A stretch of DNA of 64,000 nucleotides from Erythrophleum ivorense (lineage: Eukaryota; Streptophyta; Magnoliopsida; Fabales; Fabaceae). Positions 32,909 through 44,737 of the stretch are shown here, piece by piece (position 1 is the stretch's first letter; every line of letters starts with the position of its first letter). Where the stretch lies: contig JAIUCV010000076.1 in assembly GCA_026724425.1 (NCBI GenBank), positions 4,487,501 through 4,551,500 of the forward strand, given 5' to 3'. A model generated the notes under the pieces. That model was given only the letters and a program-made list of their open reading frames with translations. It had not been told where the DNA came from and ran no database searches. The translations under genes and the position numbers were made by a program.

Positions 32909-34517
32909 TGATAACAGGATTTTACTGGTGTGCAGGTGCAAACAAGATGCAGATGCAAGGAGGTGTATCAATTAACTCAAATCCCATTCATGTCGATGCA
33001 GTATTTGAGATGTCAATCTAATTGGGAAACTATGAATGCTCTCTAGAACTATGCAGATGCTATGTAAGTCAAGACAATGGGGGTTTGTAGGTGATGATGT
33101 AACCAAACTATCAACCTAATGAAACGAAATGCAAGGCAGAAAGTAAATGAGCAAGTGAACAAGTAAAGGCAATGAGTAAAGCTTGGCTCGATCGAGTTGA
33201 GCAAAAGCAGAGCAAAAGTAGCTCGATCGAGTTGGAACAAGACAAAACAAAGATGACTTAAACGAGCTCGATCGAGTTGATAAGAAACATAGTATAACTA
33301 GCTCGATCGAATGCAAGTGAAACAGAGCAAAACACAGTAAAGCTATATAAAGATTCAATGGAAGAGCATAGACTCAAAGAAAGGGTTTTGCAATCAGAGA
33401 GGACTTATGATTAATCAGTGATGCTCTTAAACAACATGTTTTCATGCATCTCCCTTGGCAATGGAGTCTCAAGATCGGTTACCTCACTGTCATGGTGATA
33501 ACCGCCAGTCTGGGATCAGTCTCGTTAGCTAACTGTCGTTAGTGAGACATGAACCCAGAAGCTATGAACACAGATCCATTATCAAACCCTTGAAACCTCT
33601 TGTACAATCACTGTCAAGTGAGACAAGCAAGTTAATCCTCTGCTGGGTTCATTCAGACATTCAATCAAACACTTCCATGCTGATGAACACCTAAAATCGA
33701 ATCCACTAGGGTAGTAGCTGGATCGCATAGAGACCAACCCAACAGAGAGGGATATTGATTAGAAACATTAAGCTTCAAGGATTAAGCATAAACACTCCCT
33801 AATCTAACCCATCCTAAAGACTAATGGTGATTTACTCAATAATCATTTCCAGAATCAAAATCATCTCAGAATAAATAAAACAAGCATAATATGGAAGAGC
33901 ATAAAGAGATTAACAACTTTTATTAAAGAAGCAAGTGCAAAATATCAATAACCAAGTGTAAATCTACAAATTAAAAAGCATAAAACTTAAGAAAATAAAA
34001 GAGAGTTTTGGTGGCTGAAAGGAGAAAAAGAGAAGAAGAATTTTGTGGCTTAGGTCATTAGGCGTTTTATAGGCAAGCCACTAGGGTTTCAGTCAAGGCT
34101 TGGTCAATGGGAAGGCTGAAATCGCGGAACAGTAACCGCCTTAGTCGGCTCGATCGAGTAGCTTGGTCGAGGCGCGTATCCTTCATGGCTCGATCGAGGC
34201 CTTGGTCGAGGTGCGCTTTTTGCCAAGCTCGATCGAGCTGCTTGGCCGAGGTGCCTTTTTGCCTAGCTCGATCGAGCTGCTTGATAGAGTGCATTCTCTC
34301 TTTCTCCCAATGCATCCCTTCAGGCTGACCTTGCTCCAAAGTGTTCCAAAGTACCTGATAAGGACACCAAACATGCAAATGTATGCAATGCACTTCCTAG
34401 AACAACTAAGTATGCAAACTAAGAGGAAAATGCAAAGAAATGCTACTAAAGATGGATGAAAGTATGAAAAAGTGGTCTAAACATGATGCTAAAAGAGTAT
34501 GAAATATGAATGCATCA
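32909..34517 (-). repeat. 5' LTR of the outer Athila-type element
   Basis: It starts TGATAACAGG after the primer site. The far edge is approximate and may be a terminus reading GAATGCATCA near 34508-34517, or the LTR may be truncated by the adjacent chromovirus fragment. It carries seven exact CTCGATCGAG palindromes (33187, 33222, 33267, 34149, 34189, 34228, 34267). No second copy is in the window to confirm the boundaries. Confidence 0.7.
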
Positions 34518-36250
34518 GAGAGGTGATCTTCGCGCTTAAAATTTGGAGGTCTTATTTGTATGGCGGGTCAGTGCAGATCTTTACAGATCACAAGAGTCTG
34601 CAACATATCTTTACTCAGCCCTTGCTGAATGCGAAACAGATGCGGTGGGTGGAGTTTCTGGCAGACTATGACCTACAGATTATCTATCATCCAGGCAAGG
34701 CCAACTTGGTGGCAAATGCGTTTAGTCGACGGAGGGTTGATTCAGCTAGAGAGAAGGATGTAGAGGCCTTGGTGAGTGAGATTAGTACGTTGCCTCTTTG
34801 TGATATTTCAGAGGAGCCTTTGGGCTGAGAGTCAGTTGATCATGCAGATTTGCTCAGTCGGATCAGAGTGGCTCAGCAGAGTGATCAGAGTCTGATTGAT
34901 CTGTCACGAACAGTTGGTTCTGAGTATCAGGTCTCTTCGAACGAGACGATTTTGGTTCGTGGTTGGGTTTTTGTACCCAAGTCAGAGGAGTTAAGACAGC
35001 AGATTTTGAGAGAGGCTCATGCGAGCAAGTACTCGATTCATCCGGGTGCGACCAAGATGTACCGTGACCTCAAACGGTATTATCACTGGGTTGGGATGAA
35101 GAGAGATGTAGCTGGTTGAGTTGTGAAGTGCAACACATGTTCGTTGGTCAAGTCAGAGAATTAGGTTCCAGGTGGTCTTCTGCAGAGTTTACCCATTCCA
35201 GAGTGGAAGTGGGATATGATCACGATGGACTTCGTTGTGGGATTACCTATCTCACGGACTTTTAATGCTATTTGGGTCATTGTGGATCAGTTGACTAAGT
35301 CAGCTCATTTTCTGACTATTAAGAAGACAGATGGAGCTGCTGTTTTGGCTAGGAAATTTGTGCGAGAGTTTGTGAGGCTGCATAGAGTGCCAGCCAGTAT
35401 TGTGTCGGATCGTGATCTGAGATTCGCCTCTGAGTTTTGGAGGGCGTTTCAGACTGAGATGGGCACTAAGGTGCATATGAGTACAGCTTATCATCCGCAG
35501 ACAGATGGACAGCCAAAGATGACTATTCAGACTTTGGAGGATTTGCTGAAGATGTGTGTACTGGATTGGGGTGGCCATTGGGCTGACCATCTGTGTTTGG
35601 CAGAGTTTGCCTACAACAACAGTTATCAGGCGAGTATTGGCATGGCTCCTTTTGAGGCTTTGTATGGGAGGCCATGTAGGACGCCTTTATGCTGGACCCA
35701 AGTGGGGGAGCACAGCATTTTTGGAGCTACTTTTGTTCAGGAAACGACGGAGAAAGTCCGTGTTTTGAGGCTGAACATGAAGGAAGCTCAGGATAGGCAG
35801 AAGAGTTACGCTGATAGGCGGAGGCGAGAGCTTGAGTTTCAGGTGGGAGATAGAGTGTATCTCAAGATGGCTATGTTGAGGGGTCCTAATAGATCCATAG
35901 CAGAGAACAAGCTTAGTCTGCGGTTTATGGGTCCGTTTCCAGTGGTAGAGCGAGTTGGGCCAGTAGCGTATCGGCTAGACTTACCTCCGATCATGAGAGC
36001 CTTTCACAAGGTATTTCATGTTTCGATGTTGAGGAAGTGCTTTCATCCTTCAGAGGAGTTAATGGCTAAGATTCCAGAGGATCTTAGGCCAGATTTGACG
36101 GTTCCAGCGGTTCCTGAGGATTCTCGAGAGGAGAGTCAAGGTTATGCTGAACAAGAAGGTGCTGTTGTTGAGAGTCTTGTGGGACTGTAGCGGTACAGAG
36201 GAGAAGACTTGGGGGCCTTAGGCAAAGATGAAGCTGAAGTTCATGAAGTG
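34509..36250 (+). pseudogene. Chromovirus pol: RNase H, integrase and chromodomain remnant
   Basis: Order of parts: RNase H end (VIFALKIWRSYLYGG, FTDHKSLQHIF); integrase zinc finger (REAHASKYSIHPGATKMY then CNTC); catalytic core (ITMDFVVGLP, IVSDRDLRF, STAYHPQTDGQ); and the C-terminal HVSMLRKC block. Stops fall at about 34826, 35117 and 35162. The frame from 35216 ends at 36190, but the chromodomain-like LLLRVLWDCSGTEEKTW is legible in another frame from about 36110. So a 1-base shift just after VPAVP separates the integrase from the chromodomain. It is incapable of function. Confidence 0.85.
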
Positions 36251-36877
36251 GTTCGACAAGCAGGTCGTCGAGTGAGGTTCTTCGTCTTTGTGGTTCCAGT
36301 TTTTGTTTGGTGTTTTGTTGTTGTTGTGGTTGATGTATTTTTGTTTTCGTTGTACGATATACATTTTTGGAGATTTATAAGATGGAGTTTGCCTTATATT
36401 TCTGTGTTTCGAATGTTATGAGTTGTGCTGACCAGTTTGGGTCGTGAGACATTTTTAGTCATATGTGTTATAGGCGTTTCAGAATTATTACTCATTACAG
36501 TTTTTAGAAATATGGTGGGTCTCTTGAGGAGATATGGTGGGTCTACAGCAGACTTATATGTGAGCGTCACTATCTCAGTATAAATGGTTAGAGTTAGTTA
36601 CTTATTTGTGACAGGGTGGGTCGCAATATGAGTATCGAGAGATAGGGTGGGTCTATTGAGGGGATATGGTGGATCTCCTGCATTGCCTTTGGAATTTGAG
36701 ATAATGAGTTAAGAGTAATAATGTCGTGAAACGTGCGTATAACATAGGATTAGATGTGAGTCTCGGGGGATCAGGTAAGGATCTCTAGTGTTTTGGCCAA
36801 GTGGGGCCAGGTTGTGGTCTTTTGATATATGTGTTTCGTCGGGATTCGAGGTCGAATCCATTTTATTGGGGGAGAAT
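36251..36877 (+). other. 3' untranslated region of the chromovirus fragment
   Basis: Noncoding, with imperfect repeats of GATATGGTGGGTCT (about 36510-36670), ending in the purine tract before the LTR. Confidence 0.6.
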
Positions 36878-37605
36878 TGTAACATCCGTAAATCGAAAAG
36901 TGACTTTTCGGAGGTGGTGTCGAGCGACACCAAGGAAGGGTGTCGGTCGACACCGGTTATTGGAAATCAATCGCGGTTTGATTTGATTTTCGTCCGGTTT
37001 TGGTGGTTCGACGAGTGGTGTTGAGCGACACCAAAGAATGATGTGGGTCGACACCGGCTAAGGCAAAATCGAGTCGGTTCGATTTAAGTGGCCGGTTTGG
37101 TCGATTTGGGCGAGGAATCCTAACTCGCATAATAAAAGTGGAGCAGTCGCGTTTTTGGCTCAGTTTTTCGAGATCAGAGTTTCAGAGAAGAGTGGAGGCG
37201 ATTTGTGGAGAGATTCTTTAGTTTTGGAGTCAGATCGAAGTGCCGTTCATCGTTGTTCATCGCCATCTCTCTCTTTTTCCCTTTCAGTCCCTTTTCGAGG
37301 TGAGTGCGTGACCGTAGTCTCGTGGTTTCTAGATTGAAGGAATTGTGGTTGATTTCTTGTTGTTTTCGTGTTGGTTTATGCTATTATGGTGTCTTGAATC
37401 GTGTGTATCTGTGTTGGAATGAGTTTTTCGTGTTTATGTGTTGATTTTTCGCACCTTGGTCTCGATCAGCGAGCTCGGTGTCGAGCGACTCCAAGCTGGT
37501 GTCGGTCGAATTGGTTTAATAAATTAACTGGTTTAATGTTGGTTTAATTGGTAATTAATTATGTAATGGTGGAAATAAATAATTAATTGGTGGAAAATAA
37601 TTGTG
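36878..37605 (+). repeat. 3' LTR of the chromovirus fragment (right edge approximate)
   Basis: It starts TGTAACATCCG directly after the purine tract. It contains several degenerate copies of the GTGTCGAGCGACACC / GTGTCGGTCGACACC palindrome (about 36917, 36940, 37018, 37480 and 37499). A TA-free GC-moderate stretch is followed by AT-rich DNA. No partner LTR is present, so the end is estimated from where Copia-like coding sequence starts. Confidence 0.6.
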
Positions 37606-38500
37606 AAAAATTATGGTATCAAAGATTTGATGAGGCTGTCTTGTCGTTTGGTTTAGAATAACCAATCATAGCAAGTTTGATGATTCCGGTGAAGGAGTGA
37701 TCATTTGTCTATATGTGGATGACATGTTGATTTTTGGTACCAACCTTAGACAAGTGGAACTCACAAAAGAGTTTTTGTCATCGAATTTCGCCATGAATGA
37801 CATTAGTGAGGCAGATGTGATTCTTGGTATTAGAATCAAGCGTGGGGATGGAAGGATATCTTTATCACAATCTTATTATGTTGAGAAAGTGTTAAAGAAG
37901 TTCAATTATATGGATTGTTCCCCTGTAAGTACTCCCATGGAGGCAAGTGTAAAACTTATGCTTAACACAGGAAAGATTGTGTTGCAACACGAGTATTCTC
38001 AAGTGATTGGTTGTTTGATGTATGCCATGACGAGCACGAGACCGGATATAGCATATGCGGTTGGAAGGTTGAGTAGGTACACTAGTAATCCTAGTACTCA
38101 CCATTGGCAGGCTGTAAAGCGTGTACTTGCGAGGAACCATGGACCATGGTTTGTGTTATGGAGAATTTCCTTTGGTTTTAGAAGGTTATTCTGATGCAAG
38201 TTGGATCACCAACGTAAAAAATCATACTTCTACAAGTGTTTGGGTGTTCCTATTTGGGTGAGGTGTCATTTCTTGGGCATCTAAAAAACAAACTTGTATC
38301 ACAAGTCCGACTATGGAATCTGAATTTGTAGTTTTGGCAGCTGCTGGAAGAGATGCTGAATGGTTGAGAAACCTTGTCTCTGGTATTCCATTGTAGTCGA
38401 AACCGGTGTCTCCCATCTCGATCCATTGTGATAGTCAAGCGACTTTGGCTAAGGCTTATAGCCAAGTGATCCAAACTCGAAAACCAACTTCATTAACATT
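37606..38500 (+). pseudogene. Copia-type reverse transcriptase and RNase H remnant
   Basis: The reading starts WYQRFDEAVLSFG, then stops. It has the catalytic block IICLYVDDMLIFGTN, followed by SSNFAMNDISEADVILGIRI and QVIGCLMYAMTSTRPDIAY, typical of Ty1/Copia reverse transcriptase. After about 38130 the frame is lost and RNase H pieces follow (SPTMESEFVVLAAAGRDAEWL, IHCDSQATLAKAYS). Multiple frameshifts and stops are present. No LTR is recognised. Upstream Copia domains are missing. Confidence 0.82.
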
Positions 38501-39863
38501 GATAACATTGTACTCGCGCTCATGTCGGCAACCATCGGTTTTCATTGTTGTTAATTTATCATGTTTCGATTATGTTTTTGAGGAAAATCTTGGAAAATGG
38601 AACAAATTATGTGAAGTGAAAAAAGAAAAAACTTTTAAACAAAAAGAAAATTTGATTTATATGAATGTTAAGGCCAAGGTTTTATATGTATGTATGTATG
38701 TTATTATGGTAATTTAGGGACGGACATGGAAGTCTTTTGTCTACGTGTGTGATTCGTTGCCCGATTGTTTATGGACCAGGTGAAGAGAAGTATCTTAATA
38801 GAATAATCTCTAATGCAAGGTTACTTTTAGTACTCTTCACAATCAGTGATCCAAACTCAAAAATCGACTTCATTAACGTGGCTACCATTAATTTACATTC
38901 CCACTCGCAACGTTGAACGAAAGGCCTACTTTGTTTCCGATGTAACATTATACGCTCAAACTTTTTTCCTTTACGTTTCTGTGATCATATCATGTAGAGA
39001 GTGACTTTGCTGCTTTTCATTTTTATAAGGTAATCCGAAAAACTTCTTCAGGTTTTTTCATTTTTCATTGAAGAATCTAGGTTATAACATGTGTAAACAT
39101 CCCGATTTGTGATACATGTGGAGAGCCTTAAGAGAATTGATTTGGCTAACTGTGTCACCAAAGTGCACTTATCTTTTCGGTCAAGTGTCAAGAGAGAACT
39201 TTATAATTAAATGCCTTATGCCGAAGTAGTGGAAAGATGGGAAACCTACCGAAAAGTGATTTCCAATACCGTGTGAATGAGGAAAAACATGGAGAAATAT
39301 CATGTGGTGATTGCATGGACATTAAAACAAGTCTTTGCAGGGACATTAAAACAAGTCTTTAAACCCTCTGAAAAAATAATACACTGACCAGGGTCCACAG
39401 GCCAAAAGGGGATGTAGGGGCCCAATAATAGGAGCGGTTAGGGAGTTATAATTTATCAGAAAAGATGAGAGTGGGCTCAACGATCATGTTTTATTTTCCC
39501 GTTACAAACTTACAGTTGAGAATTCAAATTATAATCTTCTAAGATTTCAAATCACATGGGATAATCCGATTTTGGTTCATTAGTACAGGGTTTACTGTGA
39601 TTTCTGTTTATTTTGTTGTACGAAATTTTAAATATAGTATAATAAAAACGTTTGATATTTTCAATATTTTCTTAATAAAAAAAATTATTAATTGTATTTT
39701 GTTTTAAGCGTTATCAGAGATCTCTTAGAGCACCTCCATCGGAGTATTTAAGAAGGTTTTAAAGAAACTTTTAAAGATATAAAGGATAAAAAAAGATTTA
39801 ATCTAAATTTTGCTAAAACTCGAGTCTAACTAAAAAACTTTCAAAGAAATAAAAACCTTCCAT
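38501..39863. other. Decayed sequence without a supported gene
   Basis: About 39120-39260 resembles the very end of a Copia RNase H/3' region (a SxxxRELL then LMPK...DGNPT-like pattern across stops), so it may belong to the preceding remnant. About 39725-39750 has CTTAGAGCACCTCCATCGGAG, a motif resembling the ends of small Brassicaceae DNA elements. The rest is unassigned. Confidence 0.4.
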
Positions 39864-41326
39864 GTGTCGAATCCTGTTAACTCAGCGTTTGACAAAAAAA
39901 AAAAAAAAAAGCTCATTTTTTTCATTCTTTTCTCTCTCGCTCTCGTCTCTCCACCTTCACACTCACGATTCCATCAAAGCAAATCGCTTTGTTCACGCTT
40001 CGATTTTGTCGATTTGACTCTGTCCGACCGTCAATCGGAGAAGACGGTGTCTCTGTCTCTCTTTATCGCTCCCTGTCTCTGTATCACTGTCCCTCTACCT
40101 CTGTCTCTCTCTTTCTCTGCCTCCGATCAGAAAAAACTATTTGCGCCTCTTTGTCTGTTCAAGGTGAATGATGGTGTTGGGCATCAGCTAGAGCAAGGTA
40201 TTGGGACGAGGATGTGATGGTTGGTGTTGGAACCATGTCAAACTATCAACTACTTTTACAATCAGGTACTTGTCTCTCATTGTTTTTATCTTCTGCAAAA
40301 TCGCGTAAAATTGAATATCTTTTTGTGTTTAGATTTCGAAGGGTACAAACTGAGATCTTCAGGATAAGATCTGTGTTTGTGGAGCCAACATCTCATGAGT
40401 CCCTCCTTCTCTCAAGCTAATTACAAATGTCCCAACTTAATCTCATCTATCCCTCTCTATCCCTTCCCTCTGTCAAATTACGTAAATAACCTTTTTCGAA
40501 TTAATGAAAAAAAAAACTGAAAAGTTAAAACTAAAAAACACGAATTGCGTTTTGGTTCCGAGCTCGCGTTTTCTCTCTCTCTCCTCTCTCCTCCCCGCGT
40601 TTGCTCTCTCTACTCTCTCTCCTCTCTTTTCCTCCGTGTTTGCTAGATCGAGCTTCTTTGCTCGGAATCTCCTTCTCTTTCGTCTCCATTTTGAATCTTG
40701 TTGCTTTTGTCCCATTGTCGGCGTAATCAAAAGCTGCAACAACTACAAAATCCAGGTATGTTCAATCATAGAGAGTTGCTGTAATAGTTGGAAATCGGTT
40801 TTTTCTCATGAATAAATCAGAAAATTATGCACATTGGGTAATTGACAATGCTTTATGGGTCGAGTAGTAGTCCGCATTGGCAAAGAACGTAATGCAGGTG
40901 TAGAATAGAAGCGAACCGTAAGTAGATTACAAGGAAGAGTCTGAGAATTGAACTCCAAATGGATATCGGTCGATAGTACAACTCGGTATAACTAGTATAA
41001 CTGATGGAGATAGTATAACAAGAAAAACTAGGTATAACATGTATTACTGGGTATAACTAGTATTTTCGAAAAATGATGTTTAACTAGAAAAACTGGGTAT
41101 AACTAAGTATAACTATAACATCTGGTATTACTACAAAATGAAATTGCATCTTTAAAAATCAAACGTTGTGTTTTATATCACGGTTTATGGGTCATTATGA
41201 GTTCTATTTGGCAATTAATTGCTGTGATTTATTAGAAGTGGTTTAGCCCAAAATCGTCAAACTTGGTACAACTGGTATTACTAAGTAATGTAAAAATGTG
41301 TTACTGTGTAAAATTAGTAATACTGA
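39864..41326. other. Upstream region of the Mutator-like element, no supported gene
   Basis: It is CT-rich at 39920-40150 and 40560-40700. A stretch at about 40234-40285 (CTACTTTTACAATCAG) is repeated at about 49608-49660 on the same strand. From 40980 to 41125 and 41265 to 41320 there are repeated TATAACTAGTATAACT-like motifs. The left edge of the Mutator-like element could not be placed. Confidence 0.45.
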
Positions 41327-43722
41327 TTGAGTTTTTGCATTGTTTTGGCAGGATACTATAGGCAAACACGTGAACATATTCAAATACAAAGTATCATGTA
41401 CAGTTTATTGGTGAAGACTTCAATGGAGGAGTTAACACTATCGATAGTAGAAGCTATGATATGCAAGAAGTTTGGGTTAGATGAAAAACGGTCGAATTCA
41501 AATTCAGTTACATTCCACTGCTGGTTGGATGCGAAGAATATCTTACTATTGCTGATGGTGACGATCTTGTTGTTTATCTAAACACAATTGATAACAACGG
41601 CTGTAGATGTATTTTGCATGTAGAGGTCACGACTTCCTCAAAACCGCCCACCGAACAATTTTCTAGAGCGGAGAAGAAAAGTTCTTTTGGTGTGAACTAT
41701 GAAGCGCATAGAGAACAAGATGATCAAAATGGAGCTAATGCCCTGGCTCTATACGTAGGCAACGGAGAAGCAGAACAAGAAGAGGAGGCAAAACAACAAG
41801 AAGAGGCGATGGAAGAGGATGATGATACATGTGAGGGTAACGGTACATATAGGTCGTATAGGCATGACGATGAATATGATGTGCCATCTGTTGTAGAATC
41901 TAGTCAGTATACTGAGCCATGGGAAGACGGTTTGGGTGTCACTTTACTTCAAGAGTTTCCAAATAAGAAGGCAGTGCAGAGATTGGTGGATAGAACTGCA
42001 TTTGAGAAGTCTTTTGGTTTTGTGTTAGTGAAATCTGATAAGGATCCGTATGTGTTAAAATGTCGACATAAAAGCTGTGACTGGAAATTACGAGCTGCAA
42101 AGGTGAGAAATACACCATATTCTTTCTCGATCAAAATGCACAACAAGATGCTATAATGCTCACGGGCTAGTCAGGGTACAACCAAGAAGAGGAAAGGCAC
42201 ACCAGAATTAGTTGCAGCTATGTTGCATGAAGATTATCCAGGACTAATGGAGACGCCAACTCCTAAAACTATCCAGAATCTTGTTCAGACCAAATTTGGT
42301 GTGAAGATATCCTAGTCTACCGCGTGGAGAGGGAAAAATCTCCATATTTATGATTTGTGTGGTAACCCAGAAGACAGCTTACAAGAAGTTGTATTGTTAT
42401 ATGCACCTGCTAGAGAAGGTCAACTCAGGTACAAGAACAAGTGTGAAATTGAATGGAGTGGGACAATTCTTGTACCTATTCATCGCTTTGGGAGCTGACA
42501 TTGAAGGGTTTCAATGTATGAGGAAACTTATAGCTGTGGATGCAACGCATCTGAAGAACGGGTATCGGGGTGTGCTAGTCTTTGCGTCAGCTCAGGATCC
42601 TAATGTCATAATTATCCGCTTGCGTGTGGCGTACTTGATAGTGAGAACAATGATAGTTGGAGGTGGTTTTTTGAGATGCTGAAAACCGTTGTACCGGACT
42701 CTTCCGAATTGGTATTTATGAGTGACAGAAATGCGAGCCTCATCACTGCAGTAGCTACTGTGTATCCAAGCGCTCATCATGGGTATTGTATAAGGCATTT
42801 GTCTCAAAATGTGAAGGATCGTGCCTTTAATGTCAACAAAGACATTGTCGCATGGAAGTTCATGGAGTTGAGTAGGCATTACACGGTGCCTGAGTTTGAG
42901 AAGGCCTATAGTGAATTTCACGCGAGATCTCCTTCTGCGGCCACACCACTGAAAATGTGAAAGAGACTTGGGCAAGGGTTTATTTTCCAGGAGAAAGATA
43001 CAACATAGACACAAGCATTTGTGTGTTGAGTCTATAAATAGTACTTTCAGGATCGCAAAGAAATACTCCTTAATACCCATGCTTTATACGATTATTGCAA
43101 AAATTTATGAATGGTTTAATGAGCATAGGAAGGAGGCCGCTGCTGGATCGGATGAACATAAGTTGGTACCTTTGGTGGAAAACTTTATGCACAAAACATG
43201 GAAGGAAGCTGAAAATTACATGTGATGGAGTTACACAGTTTTTAGCTTCTTTATGACGTCGTAGACAAACAACCCGACGGCACCATCGCTGACAATAGTA
43301 AGCATTTTACGGTGGACTTGATCAGGAAAGGATGCAGTTGCAGGGTGTTTGATGGTGAAAAGTATCCTTGTGTCCACGCACTAGCCGCTTTCATGGAATT
43401 CAACTCCAGTAATGTATATAGTTCTCGCTATCCTATGCAATTACATGAATTAGTGTCGAAGTACTATTTGAAGGAGGTGTGGCAATTGGCGTATTGGAGG
43501 ACAGTTTTTTTCGTGCCTGATGAGTCTGAATGGAATGTCCCAGATGACATCAAAGCAAAGAAGATCATACCGTTGCAACCCATCCCGAAAAAGGGAAGAA
43601 AGAAATCGAAAAGATTTTTTGGTCCTGGAGAACGATGTCCAAGGACGCAAAATAAAAGGCGGCCAAGACAAGTATGCATGTGGTCGGTGTTTGAGGAACC
43701 TTCTCAACCAAATACTGTTTGA
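41327..43722 (+). pseudogene. MULE transposase (mudrA-type), multiply broken
   Basis: A leader-like segment (about 41330-41580, FGLDEKRSN...) precedes the main body. An acidic region is followed by the DNA-binding MuDR domain with a CRHKSCDWKLRAAK zinc motif (about 41930-42150). Then comes KRKGTPELVAAMLHEDYPG in another register. The MULE catalytic region follows with IAVDATHLKNGYRGVLVFA (first Asp), FEMLKTVVPDSSELVFMSDR (second Asp) and HHGYCIRHLSQNVK. The last part is a SWIM zinc finger CSCRVFDGEKYPCVHALAAF (about 43336-43400) and a basic tail. At least five stops or frame changes fall between these blocks (for example near 42156, 42313 and 42957). The protein was probably 700-800 residues. 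Not functional. Confidence 0.88.
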
Positions 43723-44737
43723 ATTTGTGTTTCATGGTCTTTTGTTCAAACTGTAAAACTATGTAAAACTGCTTGTTTCCCTTTATTTTCACTCTTGTAA
43801 AACTATATATAACTGGTTTTTCTTTGTGTAAAACTGCTTATTTCTCTATCGCCTTTGTAATACTAGGTACTACTATTATAACTACAGAATGAACGTATAA
43901 CTAGTAAAACTTGGTATTACTTAAAATAAAATAATAATTTTAAAATTGTTTAGTTTTTCGGAGTTTAACCAAATACTGATAAAGAAACGTGTTAATACTT
44001 ATAAATTCCACAAACAAATGTAGTAATTTGTGTCTACAACAAAAATTATGAAATTATAAGAAAAGAGTTGTTTAGAAAGATACCACACAATATCAACCAT
44101 AGACTTTTAAGGTCACTTTGCTAAGAATAACCAATTTCGGATGATAGATTTGCAAAACTCAAGTTTTGCAACATATTAATTGATAAAATACTCAAAATCA
44201 TATGTTATTCATCGAAAATCAGCGGTAAAACTAGAAAAAATATCTTTAAGATTAGGTAATACTAATTAAAATCTAAAACAGCCAAAATATAACTATTTGC
44301 AAGTTTGGTACAACTAGTATCTTGGTATAACTATGTGCATTTTTTAAAGAAAGACGGCGCTCGTTTTTAAGGAAAGACTGCGCGACGGCTCTCGTTTTTC
44401 ATGTGTGGGTCTATTTTTTTGTTTCATCCTTTATCTCGAGTCTTTTCTCTTTCTCTTCTTCTCTCTCTTTATTTCTTTTTGTTTCCTCCTTTATCTCGAG
44501 ATTCTTCTCTTTCTCTCTTCTTCACTCTCTTTATTTCTTTTTCTCATCTTCCTCGAGCTCCTCCATTCCTCTTCCTCTTACAAAACTCTAGATCTAAGAA
44601 TCCGATTCTTCCTCTCTCATTCTTTCTCCCCGCTCCTGTCTCTCTCCATGACTTCGAGGTAATTCCAAAACCCTAGATCTAAATTCGTGTTTCTACTTTA
44701 GGATGATGAGATTAAAAGGTTTAATGTAGAGAGAGAG
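43723..44737. other. Intergenic region with TATAACT/GTAAAACT motif repeats
   Basis: Repeated plus-strand motifs such as TGTAAAACTATGTAAAACTG and TATAACTAGTAAAACTTGG lie at about 43750-43925 and 44225-44335. A CT-rich promoter-like stretch (44430-44650) then leads to the next gene. Confidence 0.5.

Larger units (their letters stand above)
28502..34517 (-). mobile_element. Outer Athila-type element, 5' portion (right part of the split element)
   Basis: The second TCCTC copy at 28502-28506 is followed by the N-terminal part of ORF1, a noncoding gap, a decayed gag-protease frame, a tRNA-Asp primer site and the 5' LTR. As in the inner element there is no reverse transcriptase or integrase. The right edge, where chromovirus RNase H sequence begins, lies between about 34505 and 34518 and no duplication could be paired because the other end is outside the window. 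Confidence 0.85.
34505..37605 (+). mobile_element. 5'-truncated Tekay/Del-like chromovirus fragment with 3' LTR
   Basis: This is a plus-strand Ty3 element remnant: RNase H end, integrase, a chromodomain in a shifted frame, a 3' untranslated region, a polypurine tract ATTGGGGGAGAAT at about 36865-36877 and an LTR starting TGTAACATCC at 36878. Everything upstream of RNase H is missing. The right end merges into Copia-like sequence around 37600. Confidence 0.8.
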
